From: Puccinia triticina
Taxonomy: Eukaryota; Basidiomycota; Pucciniomycetes; Pucciniales; Pucciniaceae
DNA: 64,000 nt
Assembly (NCBI RefSeq): GCF_026914185.1
Contig: NC_070571.1
Location: 744,001 to 808,000, forward strand
Reading direction: 5' to 3'
Each line of letters begins with the position of its first letter. Position 1 is the stretch's first letter. Below are positions 19,798 to 31,799 of the stretch, one piece after another. A program made the translations under genes and the position numbers. The notes under the pieces were generated by a model. It saw nothing but the letters and a program-made list of their open reading frames with translations, had not been told where the DNA came from and did no database searches.

Positions 19798-20635
19798 ATC
19801 TGTAATACACTCAAAGTTAAAATCTCCTACTACAATCATTGAAAAAAACAGCCTGATTTCATTTTTATGCTTTCCAATTTAAGTTGTGATTTTCTAATAA
19901 AAAAAAATCATGTGGCAATCAATTGATAAACACCATTTTTTTTGGACTCAAATGATTGGCTGGCGAGTAGATGCATATGGAGCTATGATCTGAAGTAATC
20001 TTGGCAATCCAGGTGGCCAAACACTATGAAAAGTGTGCTCTCAAGTTGCCATTTGGAACTTGAACCTCACTCGCAACAGTCCCCAATAATTTTGAAAATC
20101 TTCATTTCTGGCGGAAAAAAAAATACTTCACATTGTTGGGGGAGTTAGAGCGAGAGATAAAGAGAACAAAGGAAATGAAGCAGGAAAGACGGGATACAGA
20201 CAGTAAAAATTCACTTTATCGGGTGTGTTCTCGGCGCCTTTGGTGTGGTAGACGGAAAAGTGGAAAAATAAAAAGTTTTTTCTATGCCACATAATTACTC
20301 ATACTAGGCCTCAAGGTACCATTTAATGCACTCCAGAAATGGATTCTAGGGCAAATTTCACCCCTATTCACCACTGGAAGTACCCATGCCCCCCCCTCTA
20401 GTGTGGAAGTTACACCTCATGGACACCTATCACATGGCCAGCCCCAGTAAACCAGCTGTCACCTGCCTCAACCCAAGTTTCACAGTAGTAAACTTATACA
20501 TATCACAGGATAAAAACATACATCTCCCTGTCAGGCTACACTCATTACATATTAACTAAATACACTCCTTTATATACATAGTATGACATCATTTACTCTG
20601 TTTCTGCAGCCTCAGACTTTGTGTATATACTAATT
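19798..20635. other. No supported gene
   Basis: AT-rich, with no coding frame of note. It may include the 3' end of the mariner-like element. 20380-20480 begins sequence that resembles LTR-like DNA continuing into the next feature. Confidence 0.3.
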
Positions 20636-20995
20636 CCCCCTGTATGAAAGCTCATGCAGTCTACTGTCACCTTATGCATGTTTTAGAATGCTCTGTTGTA
20701 TATTCTGACACCATTCATGTGCCCCTGAGGGGTCATGACATCATTTGTATCTACTCCCACCAGCTAAAATCCCTCACCCTGTTGTCTAGATTAGCTGAAA
20801 CCCTAACCCACAAGCCCCTTTGGGGCTCCACTTTTGTCTATAAAAGGAGCTCTCTCCACCCCCTGTGGTCTGCTCCCCAGTTCCTCACCCAGAACTCACA
20901 AGTCACCCAACACTCATCCGCACTCAAATCCTAAAACCCTTATAACAATAACTCAACCCTTATAACAATAATTCAACCCTTATAACAAATTAATT
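20636..20995 (+). promoter_or_regulatory. LTR-like fragment with TATA box and 22-bp tandem repeat
   Basis: CTATAAAAGGAGC near 20839 is a strong TATA box followed by a pyrimidine-rich start-site-like stretch. Downstream, AACCCTTATAACAATAA-type units repeat three times (20934-20990). The arrangement fits the U3-R part of an LTR, but I cannot find TG...CA ends or a target duplication. Confidence 0.4.
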
Positions 20996-21144
20996 AAAAA
21001 AATGACACTTTGCCAGTCAAACAGATTTCATCTGGAACAGACCATAACTATCACTTAATAGAACTTGCCAAGCTGAGCTTGGTGGGTCTTGCTGACTGAT
21101 AACAGAACAGCAGAGCTTGCAACTCCATCATACCCTTCACCATT

Positions 21145-21256
21145 CACCAGGAAAAAACAATTATCACTTGTCAACAAGTGACATAGCAAAGTACAAAGGG
21201 GCCTTTGTACTTTATTATGTCACTTGCAGACCAGTGATCATTGTTTTTTCCTGGTG
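21145..21256. mobile_element. 112-bp fold-back (hairpin) element
   Basis: Almost entirely palindromic: CACCAGGAAAAAACAAT at the left matches the right end, and the centre is TACAAAGGGGCCTTTGTA. It is flanked by ATT on both sides (21142-21144, 21257-21259), a 3-bp duplication. A related hairpin is at 63571-63685, and the 6.5-kb element at 30770 starts with the same CACCAGG. Confidence 0.85.
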
Positions 21257-21296
21257 ATTCAGCAAAAGGGTTTCATTACCACTTTTGAGTCTTACA

Positions 21297-22190
21297 TCAG
21301 AGATGATGGGCAAAATTTTTGATGCTACCCACAAGGGACCGGGCGTGGCTTTTCTTAACACCCTCAGATTCCAACTCTTCAGCCTTGAAGTTTTCAAATG
21401 CTTCAAAGTGATTTATTCCATATTTTGCAAGGGCCTTTTGAAGTGTGTCGTCACTTGGATCCACATGGCAAAAGCGCAAGTACTTGCTGATGTTGACTGA
21501 TTCATCTGAGGGGGCTGGGGACAAAGTAGGAGCGGGAGCCTGACTGGCCGTGCTGTTGAGGGTGTTTGGCGGGAAGTTGGTATTAAAAAAGATGGCAGGC
21601 ATACTGGTGGCTGCGGCGGGAATCCCAGTGGAGGCAGGAATACCGGAAGGGGCAGGAATACCGGCGGTGGCGGCAGGAATACCAGCAGCAGTGGGCATTG
21701 CATGGTAGGATGTATAAGCATTTGGTGGGACCCACCCCCAAGATGAGGTTTGCCAACCCATCATTGGGGGAAAGCCACCAATCCCAAATCCATGGAAGGA
21801 GGCTGCCAGCAAGGGGGAAACATTTGCAGGCAAGTTTGGGTTGACGTTACTTGCAGGCAATATGTTTTTGGGGTTACTTGCAGGCAATATTTTTGTGGGG
21901 TTACTTGCAGGCAATATGTTTGTGGGGCTGCTGGTGTGTCGGGGTGTCCTAGTACTTGTATTGATTGGACTAGAATCCGTTCCATGCTTGCGGGGACGGC
22001 TTGAGAGCCTTTTGTACTCTTCCTTTGTTTGGAATTCAAAGCCTGGGCCTTTTGGTGGGTTTTGCGCTGGGTTATTAGCCTAAAACAAAATGGTCAGAAT
22101 CATTATTGAAAAATAATCCCCGCAGATTAAATTGTAAAAGGCTACTTGCCATAGCTCGGGCTCAAAGGGCCACTCAATCATGAAAGAGGG
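21297..22190 (-). pseudogene. Decayed gene with C-terminal SAM-like helical domain
   Basis: An upstream exon (22190-22145) reads DSLPSFMIEWPFEPELWQ and ends at a GTAGCC donor. After a TTTTAG acceptor at about 22082 the frame runs ANNPAQNPPKGPGFEF, then three PTNILPASN-like repeats (27-bp tandem, 21846-21925), a Gly/Pro/Ala-rich stretch and a helical end: ISKYLRFCHVDPSDDTLQKA and LAKYGINHFEAFENFKAEEL. This resembles the SAM-like domain of proteins that are repeated in rust genomes, as far as I can recall. Stops upstream of 22190 suggest the copy is incomplete. Function unknown. Confidence 0.5.
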
Positions 22191-22399
22191 CAATGAATCA
22201 GGTGGGATCGTTTGGGCTGATCATTACTGGAAGCTTGTGGGATCCGTTCAATGATTCACATGGGCTGTGGGTCGCCTTGATCTGGAACATATTGTTCAAT
22301 ATGTCTTGCGCGTTGTGGAACTCCAACCGGTGCTGGGCCGTCAGCAGTTACTGGAAGGGAGAGTGCGCTGTGCGCTGCCTTCGCGGTGGTCCGGAAAAG

Positions 22400-23095
22400 A
22401 GATGAGGAATCAAGGATAGCAGAAGTTGGAGGGGGATTTGTTGGGAGACAACAGGAGTAGATCCTTGTTGGCGGTGGTTTGTTGTTGGATGATCTAGAAA
22501 AGAAAGAAGCCCGGCAAGAAAGGGCCGGGAGGTGTGGAGTTTGAACTCAGAAGACCCACAGACTCAGAGAGGGATCAATAAAATTAAGATTCTTGATGGA
22601 TGATCTGAAAAGCCAAAAAAAAAAGGGTTCAGAAAAAGTCCATGCCGCCCCATCATCTGAGTTCGAGCTGAACTCAGACTCTGGGGACTGTGAAATGTTG
22701 TGGACAGGTCATCATACACCTGCGCGCCTCTACGCGCGCAACAGCAAGAAGGAAAAGAGAATAGAACACAACCAAAGAAAACACAAAACAACACACCAAC
22801 CCACCACACGCATCTCTATGCAAAAGCGCGCATATAAGAAAAAAAAGAAAAGACAAGACAAGAAAGAGAAGGAAGAGACAAAACAGACAAAAAGAAGGGA
22901 AAGAGGGGGGGAGGAGATCCTGAAACGCCTTGAGGATCTTGAGGACTGAGTTCTTGAGACTGGGGGATGAAAGCTGAATATATTGAGGACTGGACACACT
23001 CCGCGCACTGCTGATTTGATCTGAATCACCGCCTGTACCATTTGGTGCACCACAGCGTGAGTTGCCCCTGCCAACGGCTTGGGCTCCAGTGATTG
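22400..23095. other. Low-complexity spacer with a purine-rich tract
   Basis: 22740-22960 on the plus strand is A/G-rich, so the Lys/Glu-rich frame there is probably compositional. No domain is visible. Confidence 0.4.
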
Positions 23096-23189
23096 TTTTT
23101 TACCCCAATCTTGCTGCAAAGCTTTGTTTCTCTGATAATGAAAAAAACAATCAGAAATTCCCCCATGTCAATCCAATTGCATTTGAATT

Positions 23190-23890
23190 TGTTGAATTTT
23201 CAAATGACACACCTTGGCAGCCACCTTGGGATCGTTCCTGAACTGTTTTGCATTGTGAGTAGTAATCATAAGGATTGCAAAACGCTTGAAAGCGGTGAGA
23301 TCATCGTTGGATACCTTCCAAGAAAAGTAAATTTTCTTTTGAGGAACAAATTTCGTGTATTTCTCCTCAGGATCATTGGCCAGGACCTTTCGTTTCTTTT
23401 TTGCTCAACCGGACGTCACGGCTTTTGTTTTGGGAACATAAAGTCAATAATCAAGCGAAATCTTGAACTTTTCGTCAGTTTCAGCTTGATCCTTTGAGGT
23501 TGGTTCCCGCGATTGTTCTGATACCATGCCAACGACTGTTACTGAAGGGCTTTTGGATGTGCTTGAGGGATCAATGGCTGGGGACGGAGCCTTCGGACTT
23601 TTGGGGCCAAACAACCACTCATCAATATTATCTAGCGACCCGCTTTGATTGATGATACTGCAATAGTCTGAAGAAAAAAAAAACAATGATTAGTACATAA
23701 ATGGAACAGATCAAAGATAAGAAGAAAAAATAATAAAAAATACATACCATTCTCCATTGTGGTAGCCAAACCAAAATCATTGTTTGGCGGTATCGATGGT
23801 TTGCGGCCGGGGTTGTTGGTAAGCTGAGGAGGGGCTTCCGCGCCGGGGGAAAAAATATTAAAAAATGGCTGGAAATGAACACGCGCGGAA
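23190..23890 (-). pseudogene. Upstream exons of the decayed 21.3-22.2 kb gene or a neighbour
   Basis: On the minus strand a short exon (LTNNPGRKPSIPPNNDFGLA) ends at a GTATGT donor (about 23752). After a CTTCAG acceptor (about 23668) comes YCSIINQSGSLDNIDEWLFG and a Ser/Pro-rich stretch. Another frame at 23420-23200 encodes KRFAILMITTHNAKQFRNDP, helical and charged. Frame changes between them indicate decay. Same strand as 21297-22190, so probably one gene. Confidence 0.4.
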
Positions 23891-24474
23891 AACAGCAAGC
23901 TTTTACACATCAGCTGTACATAACATGAATAACCAAGACATACAAAGTTGAAGAACCCAAGGCTTTCTACTGGCTACATGCAATAAATACCTGCAAAAGA
24001 CTGCAGACAACTTCTCCCCCAGACTCAGACCCCAAGACATTGGCACATTTAAATAAAAATATCACATACTGATTTATCATCTTATACATATCCGCCATGA
24101 ATCCCAGCTTCAACTGTTGTGGTGAGCCTCATCAAAAGCACCTTCACTCTCCGCAGGCTCCAGGAATCAACTATCAAGGCAACCAACCACTCAGGACAAC
24201 AACACGGAACACCAGACACAGGACCCAGGCGCCTCAACATCAAACACTCCATCATCACCAAATCCAGACATGCATCAAACATCAATCCACATTGGTCATC
24301 AACTCAACAGCCCTTTTCTTGCCTCTTGGTTTCACACTAAAGCACCTACTTTGGGATTAGTACTTGTCTCATCTTCATGCGCCTCATCCCTTTTTTTCAT
24401 TTCTCTTACACTTCTCCTTGATTGAAGTTTTTCACTGTTTTATGTTTCCCACAACCACAAGTCAACCGCCCCCC

Positions 24475-24846
24475 AGATTGTCTATATAAGCTGCCCCTTT
24501 GTCCACACTTTTGTCCCCCATCAGCTCATCAGACAGTAGTTGGTCAATAGTTCTATAGTCTCATAGTTACCTTGTAGTCAATTACAGTAGCCATTCTGCC
24601 TTGACAGTTATATCATCTTGCCTGTTCAACATCCAGTAACCATTCTGTGTGAGAGCATTACTTACTTTGCCATTTCATCACCTTACCCTGATATCTTCCT
24701 GATCTTCTGCGCCACACCTTTTCTTGAGTTTCATTACTCTATTGGTGTCCTCTACTCTTTAGCATTTCACCCGGAGGGCAGCCTTTTCACGCACTCATCC
24801 CCTCCACAGCTATCTCTTTCCCACGGAGTAGTCCCCACACCGTGCA
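24475..24846 (+). promoter_or_regulatory. Promoter-like region with TATA box
   Basis: TGTCTATATAAGCTGCC at 24479-24495 is a good TATA box, followed by a C/T-rich, start-site-like region and then the frame from 24847. It could also be the U3-R part of an LTR. Confidence 0.4.
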
Positions 24847-25188
24847 TTGACTAGTGCTCCTGCCACTGGCATTCAGAATGGCTTGTCTTCTTCTGCGCAT
24901 GCTCCACAGAACCCCTTCTCCCCTGCCAACCACGATTCAATCAACTCCCCTGCTCCCAATTGCTTAAGTGCTGTGGAAGAAGAGAATCAAAAGTTAAAAC
25001 TAGAAGTAGAATCATTGAAATCCCTTTTTCATAATGTTGCGCTCAACAACTCTACCCCGGCTACTACTCCACCTGGCAAGAAACAACAACCCCAAAAATC
25101 AATAACACCTCAGAAATTGAAAACCAAGGCCGGCACCTCAAACCATGACTTGGAGGAAATAGAGCTTGATCATATTAGCCTGCAATTG
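24847..25188 (+). CDS. Unrecognised ORF with a short coiled coil
   Basis: Ser/Pro-rich start, then EEENQKLKLEVESLKSLF, a short leucine-zipper-like helix, then a Lys/Pro/Gln-rich stretch. The frame continues to 25293, but the last residues look intronic. It could be the first exon of the gene at 25290-26453. Confidence 0.35.
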
Positions 25189-25289
25189 CTTGTAATTCAA
25201 AATTATTTCATTTTCAAACTCGTCTCTCTTCTAGAGCATATTGTTTCTTCACATGGTACCATAGGCCACCTGCTACAGCTTGACTCAAT

Positions 25290-26453
25290 ATGAACCGCGA
25301 AATCGCCACGGCCCCGGTGCCCGATCCCCCATTAGTCCTGAAGCAAAGAAAAATTGAAGGCTATTTTGGTACTTCAACAAACACGCCAGCTAGTGATTCG
25401 GCTGGAATACGGATTCAGCAGCGCGAACTTGTTGCAATTGCAAGCACTTGGAAAATTGATCAAGACTACATTGATTATAGAGAAGCTGGGGGATCACTCG
25501 CTTTACAATGGACTGGGACAGGCACTACGATGACCGGTTCAACCAAATAATGTGCCAGTTCTTTATCCGAGTTTGGAAATGGGGTCTTTCTTTTGGTTTT
25601 TTTTGGCCCCCTTGTTCAAAACGAAGCGGCTCGGCTTGACATGGACGAGCTCATACTGATGGCTATCTATTGGCGACACACAAGAAGTTGCGCCGATACT
25701 ACGTACGTGGAAAGAAAGGAGACCCGATCTTGGATGCTGACCAGGCCAAAAACACCCAAAGGCAAGGCCTCAAGCGGGTAAGCAGTCCATGTGAACAAAG
25801 AGTTACTTTCATCCAGAGATCTGATGATTCCCTCATTGCAGAAATCTGTTCTTCGACAGCTTTATCTTCAAGAGCAAGGTGTTCACATCAGCTTCATTGA
25901 GCCTTTTGACGATAAAGATGCTAACTCCGAGGACGATCTCGAGATCCAAAACAATGCCCAGGTGGCTTTGCCACGATTACCCGCTTGGTGATCTGAGAGG
26001 GCTACTCAGTCCATCGACTGGATCGAAGCTAAGCGACAATCCCAGCGTATTTCAACCTCAACGCTTCGCAAGAAAATGACCTATGGAGTCAAGGCGACTG
26101 TCCGTCCACGAAAAAGGCCTCAACAACCTGTGATTGACGCTAATGCACGTATACCGATTGGCCTTCCAGAAGATTGCTACGGGCAATAATTCTTAAACAC
26201 TCTAAGCTTTGCTGAAAGGAAAGCTTTGGAAGTTCGACCTGCTATCCTCAACATGATCAGCGACTTTGACTATATTCTTCCCAAATCCGCTGATGACTTC
26301 CACACTCATTCATCAGTACCAAACATTGACACTGTTCCCAAATCTACCAAGAACGCTGAGGATGAAGACGGATCCTCCCATTCTGATGAGTGTAAGTTTG
26401 TGGGGGCTGCAAATCCTATCATGAAGATTGAAGAAGACAAAGAGATGTTCTAA
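25290..26453 (+). pseudogene. Decayed gene of a repeated rust family, function unknown
   Basis: Pieces in changing frames: KQRKIEGYFGTSTNTPASDS (25290-), HKKLRRYYVRGKKGDPILDA (25670-), LRQLYLQEQGVHISFIEPFD (25791-), and RPRKRPQQPVIDANARIPIG to the end with LPEDCYGQ*FLNTLSFAERK and an acidic tail (26100-26453). Order and spacing look like one multi-exon gene, with a stop at about 26188 and several frame breaks. I recognise no enzymatic domain. It is a likely passenger or a transposon-associated gene. Confidence 0.45.
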
Positions 26454-26709
26454 CTTTTGTTTACCTGTTTTTCTTTTTTCTTGATGACACCAATAAACAC
26501 TTGAAAAGACAAAAAATACAATGCTTTTTTACCTATGTATGATTGGCCAATCTTGTTTTCCTTTCTTGTGTATATATCACACACAGTATTTCTTTTCAAT
26601 CCTGATCACAAGCTACAACAACATTGTTTTACTCATTATTTTTCATGGTATACAGTATGTTTCATTGAAATTCAGGCCTGTTTAGTGTGACCTCACCTTA
26701 CAAGCCAAT
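26454..26709. other. Spacer before solo LTR
   Basis: AT-rich, nothing codable. It ends in CCAAT (26705-26709), the left copy of the target duplication of the LTR that follows. Confidence 0.4.
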
Positions 26710-26889
26710 TGTTAGAATACACAAAGACTCATCAAGAAAGCTGAAACGCGTAACAGAAATCAAGAAACAAACATTTGAAACAAGTAACAGAAGTGAAGAT
26801 ACTCCCATTCAATTCTCACTCGCAGCAAAGACCGTAAACCTAACCGCAGCTCTTGTTGACATCAAAACAACCGCCAACAGCAAGAACCG

Positions 26890-26944
26890 GTCTCTTTTTC
26901 TTCACACGCTCAAATCAAAATAAAACAAGTGAAGAAAAAGAGAC
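26890..26944. promoter_or_regulatory. 16-bp inverted repeat around exon 1 of the solo LTR
   Basis: GTCTCTTTTTCTTCAC (26890-26905) is the perfect reverse complement of 26929-26944, two bases before the GTAAGC donor. It corresponds in position, not in full sequence, to the hairpin at 1664-1717. The upstream arm is absent from the spliced copy at 27355-27397. Confidence 0.85.
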
Positions 26945-27354
26945 TGGTAAGCAAAATCTCAAATCATCAAAATCCAATCGTATCAGGACTAATATACTCT
27001 CTTTATCCCTTTTATTCTCTTTCCATACATGCCCATGTTATAGATTTTAAATCCCTCTTCGCGTGTATCCTTCACAAAATCTTATTCATCCTTGCTGCGC
27101 TCATCCCACGTGCAGGTATGCACACCCTGTTCCATCTTATGTCTTTTAATATCTTTGCTTTAGCTCATTCATCTATATTTTGTTCTAACTCTCTTCTCAT
27201 GTTCTTTTCAGGTGTGTGTCAGGTGTGGTCAAAGGTGTCATTGGTGTTATTTAGTCGGCTCATTTATTTTACCAATCAGGTTCGATTTCTCTTTCCAAAA
27301 CTCTATTCTCATCTATTACTTCTCTTCTTTATGTTCTCATGATAATTAGACAAT

Positions 27355-27634
27355 ACACGCTCAAATCAAAATAAAACAAGTGAAGAAAAAGAGACTGATT
27401 TTAAATCCCTCTTTGCGCGTGTCCTTCACAAAATCTTATTCATCCTTGCAACGCTCATCCCACGTGCAGGTGTGTGTCAGGTGTGGTCAAAGGTGTCATT
27501 GGTGTTATTTAGTTGGCTCATTTACTTTACCAATCAGGTGTGTGTCAGGTGTGATCAAAGGTGTCATTGGTGTTACTTAGTTGGCTCATTTACTTTACCA
27601 ATCAGGTGCTTGCGGGATTATCCATTTATTTACA
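27355..27634 (+). repeat. Intron-less copy of leader exons in the solo LTR
   Basis: Joins read GAGACTG/ATTTTAAA, CGTGCAG/GTGTGTG and AATCAG/GTGTGTG, which are the spliced products of the upstream unit. A few substitutions separate exon copies, so the duplication is not brand-new. Exon 3 is doubled, exactly as in the other LTR. Confidence 0.9.
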
Positions 27635-27639
27635 GCAAT

Positions 27640-30434
27640 CACCATTGAATTGGATCAATGGCAAGACCCAAATGTGTCGTAGTTTACACAGCTCTGAATC
27701 TGCTCAGTTGGTACCATGACCAGATATGCACCAAGGTGCCAGGGTGGCAGAAACCAGCTCAATCGTCACATGCTTGGTTCACCTCAGCCTGGTGTGCAGT
27801 CTTGCCAACCCACAATTATCTGGCGCATGCATTGGAATTAGCAATCATCTTTCACAGTCCACTGTTGGTTGAGATGGGGCATGGCGGAGACTGGGCTCAA
27901 AGCGGGGCTGGCGGGTGGTACTTATGCTTGGGGTGATCAATGTGCTTTTGCAACTCAAGCTGGTAGATCTGACCAACAGGAGGCTTGTCAATCCACCTCT
28001 CCCAGAGCAAATTATTGACTCACCACACTTGAGGACCACTGGGCTCGGAACACACCCACCACCCCGGCTGCAAACAATCTCTGGTGAGTGGTCCCATCAA
28101 GCCTCATCCAACACTTCCCTCAATCCCAATGCTTCCTCCTTGAATAGCTTGGCATCTGGATCCACTTGAGTCGGCAAACGCACCGGGATCATCAACTCGC
28201 TGATTGCTAACCTTTGCTCATCCCCCAAAAAACCTGTTGAAATTATATCTTAGGCCTCACAAAGTCAACACAAAAGATGAGCCTAGTGGCTCAAGAAAGG
28301 GGACAGTGAGGGTGAAAAGCTCACCGGATGTGATTCAGGGTGGCACAGAAAGAAGAGAAGAGGTAGAACCAATGAAGATAATTGCTCGTTTGTATGCTGG
28401 TTTTAAGTAGACTAACAACAGGCGGCCAACATGTGGTTGGACAAAGGATTAAAAGGGAAGGTGAGACAAGTTTCAAGTATGCTTTCTTAGAGGCTACGCG
28501 TGATACATGTATGGCAAAATTTCATCTACTACTCACGGTTCAAGACTACATGGTGTGATAGATTTTGTACTAACAATGATTCTGGCGATGCTTTTAGAAT
28601 GATGTGAAACATTGTTTTTAGAGGTGTAAGTAAGAGGAAATGGCAAAATTCCAACACAATCCCCTCATTGGCACCGGAATATCCCTTGTAAACATTTACC
28701 TCTCTCCTGGAAAGCGTTGACTTTGGAGGAGGTGCTCAATCCACTTGACTTTGTCAGGAAATCAAAATCAAGCAAAGACCAATTGGCACTGGATTCTGAG
28801 ACTGGTGATCTGATTCTGCAAAATCTGACATGAAAACTCTATTGGTAGTGGTTTCACTGCAATTTGGGGAAGGTTGTATTACTTGATTCACAGGAAAGTA
28901 GTGCTGTTGGTACAACAGCAACTCAAAAATCAAGCAATTGTAGAAAAAGAAATATCATAAAAATTCACCATGACGACTGCAACTGAGAGACTTGACAGCA
29001 ATGAGATTGTGCTTGGTATTGAATATTTTAGAATCATTTTAGGGATTCTTTCTTTCATCTTGAGGAGTAAGATTTTCAAACCGTTGAACACAAAAGAATA
29101 TATGAACTTTGTACTGTCCCTTGTGGGACCGTAGCAGAACTTGGAAGATATGATGTATTTTTCAAAAGCAAGTTCTTGTTGTGTCCGGAGGTAGATTATA
29201 TTCAATTGAGCTGTTACCTTTGGCAAGGGAGTTGGTGTAAGTCAGTCCACAGTACTTGAAGTGTTTTATCACTTTTCCAAGTGTTGGAACCGCAATTTTA
29301 TGTTGAGAAAAGCTTCCCCTTTGTTCAAATTTGCTGATATACTTTGTTTGAATACCTTCACCTTCACTAGTTTGAAGTAGATTAATTAATTTGTTGTAGA
29401 GATATGGAGGAATCTTGAAGTTGTTTTTGAACTTTGCCAAGAAAGTATTGTCAACCTCAGTTTGGCCTTCCTTTTCTTCATTCAGTTTGCCAATCAGTGA
29501 TCACAATTTTTTTTTCTGACTCAAACGTGGGGCCATCTTTGCAAGGAGTGGTGGGAGTTGCACAGATTCCAATAGGAAACCTAGATTTGAAGCTCTCCCG
29601 GCGTGCTTGAGAAGAGTGAAGTCAAGTTTGGCTGGAAAACATTTCCAATTTTTAATTCATTGGTAATTCTATGGACTGAACAATCTCTGATGACAAAACT
29701 ATCTTTTTATTTGTTGGACATTGCTGGAGTATGCCATTGATTTGTTCGAAGTGCCAAGAAGCAAGAAAGTTGGAAGGCCCAAAGGTTTGGAGCTGTTTGG
29801 GAAGATGATACACTATATGTTGAGATTGAGATGAGGGTAGGCTTTGGCTATGTTAGATCTATAAGAAGTTAAGTGAAAAATATAGCGCTGAATATTTGTC
29901 TTTTTGGTGTTATTATCCATTGCAATGTCTGTAAGAGCTGCCAGGTGGTACCAAGAATCAACTAGTTTGTGTTGTTCACTCCGCTCCACCTCGACGATGG
30001 CAAACTAAAGGACCTAAGACTTTATTTCTAGAAACCAAAACCAGAACTGGAAGAAGAACAGATGAGAACAAGAATAAAAAGTAGAAGAGATAGAAATAAG
30101 ACCAACCCTGATGGAACAAGCAATGTAAGATAAGTGGACAACAGGAGATAGAGAGCAACAAGATTGTTGAGATTTATCTGTGATGGTGAATCTGAGTTAG
30201 TCAACGGAAAGATTATAGGAGCCAAAACAGGAAATGAACAAACCCAAAATGGATAGGAAAAAGTTTTCAACAAGAGGAATAAAAGGAGTAGACATGATCT
30301 TAAGACAAAAGGAACTATAAAGGAAAATAAGAATTGTTAGCGTCACTGAGAGGGTGAAGGCTGATCAAGAGTGAGATCCAGAAATGCGGAGAGGCATTTC
30401 TCACCAAGTTGGAAGCCAGAAAGGCTGTCCAAAG
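27640..30434. other. No supported gene; scattered ORF fragments
   Basis: Short frames such as 27658-27936 (plus) and 29162-29440 (minus; LYNKLINLLQTSEGEGIQTK) look like remnants of coding DNA in several frames, but no domain can be named. Composition is AT-rich from 28.4 kb on. No terminal repeats were seen. Confidence 0.35.
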
Positions 30435-30766
30435 TTAAGGCTTCCCGGACTCGTTTGGAGAGAGGGAATAAGGGTGATTGACAGATTGAGTGTTGATCAA
30501 AAGTGTCTTGTGGTCGAGTTGGATTGAAGAGGTCAATTGGGATTGGAAGGAAAGGGTTAAAGATAAGGTTTGAGAGTGAGCAATTGATGACAGAGAATGG
30601 ATGGGAGAGCAGTTGACACAGTAGTCAAACGGCGGTTGTAGGTTAAGAGTGATGATACTACTCAGCCAGTTGACTGCTGCATCTACACGTTCTAGGACAG
30701 CTGTGAGTGTGCGGAGAGCGCTCAGAGAGCGCAAGAAGTGCAAGTTTCAACACAAACGGCATGAAA
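30435..30766 (-). pseudogene. Tnp2 (CACTA) transposase, C-terminal part
   Basis: Across the 6.5-kb insertion the frame continues from ADWISLFT to IFMPFVLKLALLAL. A frame change then leads to LTAVLERVDAAVNWLSSIIT, the helical C-terminal region that follows the catalytic part in Tnp2-like proteins. It belongs to the gene at 37259-38345 on the same strand. Confidence 0.65.
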
Positions 30767-31799
30767 ATACACCAGGGAGGAATCTGTGGCACTCTCCAGA
30801 GATTTCCTGGCTGTAATTTCATCTGAAGTATGTACTGCTGTGTAGTTCATGTCACCCGTAACCTCTGTTTTACTTTAAACCCCATGAGGAGTTTGACTGT
30901 AACCTCACATATGTTGAACTGGTCAACAGCTCAGTCATTGTTTATTTTGAACTAGTGTTTATCTGTAAACCATGTTATGCAACTTCATACAACATGTATG
31001 AATGCTCTGAACTTTTGACAAGTCACAAGAATTACCAAAGATTCACAGGTATAATTTTCCACACTTTTGACTGGAAGAGATGACCATCAAAAGCTTGCTT
31101 GAATTCCCACACACTCAGATGGTCATGCCTCCCTGCACCAATCATTCCTCAGGGGTACATAAACACTGACCAGCCTGTCAGGTTGCTTGGCTCAAGGTTT
31201 CCAATTCAGTCTGGATGCTGTTTTTAGATCTAGAGAATGTGATTACTGATGTGCCTAAAGCATGGATTGCAAGGGGTTGTTGATTTTTTTACCTACATGG
31301 CTTGGTTGTACTATAATGTCAGAGTGGGCTCTTTGTATAATGAAAAGAAAAAAAGGGGTCCTGGTGGTGCCTAAAATTTTGCTCCTTGATTGCTACAGCC
31401 CACAGTATTGGAACACCATAAGTGTATTTTAGCAGAAAAAAATCTCTAAATTCATAGCATACAGTATTGAAAAAATCTCAGAGAAACTTCAAGCACTCTG
31501 CAGTTCTAATCAAGTTGCAACCAACCCTGCCACCCATCATAACTCAGGATATTCATCAGCTGGCAATGCTCGGCCAATCAGCACCTTGATGGGTGCTTCC
31601 ACCTCACCCTCCGGGCTGATGAGCATGTAGATTAGGTTTTCTTCTCTAATTGTGCTGTGTTTTTCACTGCTTCAAGGTCCTTGTCGATGATAGCAAACAG
31701 TTTTCCAATATCTCCTGAATGCTGGATTCCTGTAGTGCAAAACATATCTGAACTGAATATCAAATTTTGGTTGCAGGAGGCTGGGTCTGTGCATGATGG

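Larger units (their letters stand above)
26710..27634 (+). repeat. Solo copia LTR, 925 bp, with intron-bearing and spliced leader units
   Basis: It starts TGTTAGAATAC and ends ATTTATTTACA, like the LTR at 926-1863, and is flanked by CCAAT and GCAAT (4 of 5 bases match). U3 is 26710-26903. Unspliced unit: exon 1 26904-26946, intron 1 26947-27043 (GTAAGC to TATAG), exon 2 27044-27115, intron 2 27116-27211 (GTATGC to TTCAG), exon 3 27212-27279, then GTTCGATT of a third intron to 27354. Spliced unit: 27355-27397, 27398-27469, 27470-27537, 27538-27605 (exon 3 again), last exon 27606-27634. Copy lengths equal the exon lengths (43, 72, 68). No PBS or gag follows. Confidence 0.9.

Noticed and set aside
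22593..22949. 118-aa Lys/Glu-rich ORF
   Set aside because: Lies in a purine-rich tract, with no domain, start context or splice support.
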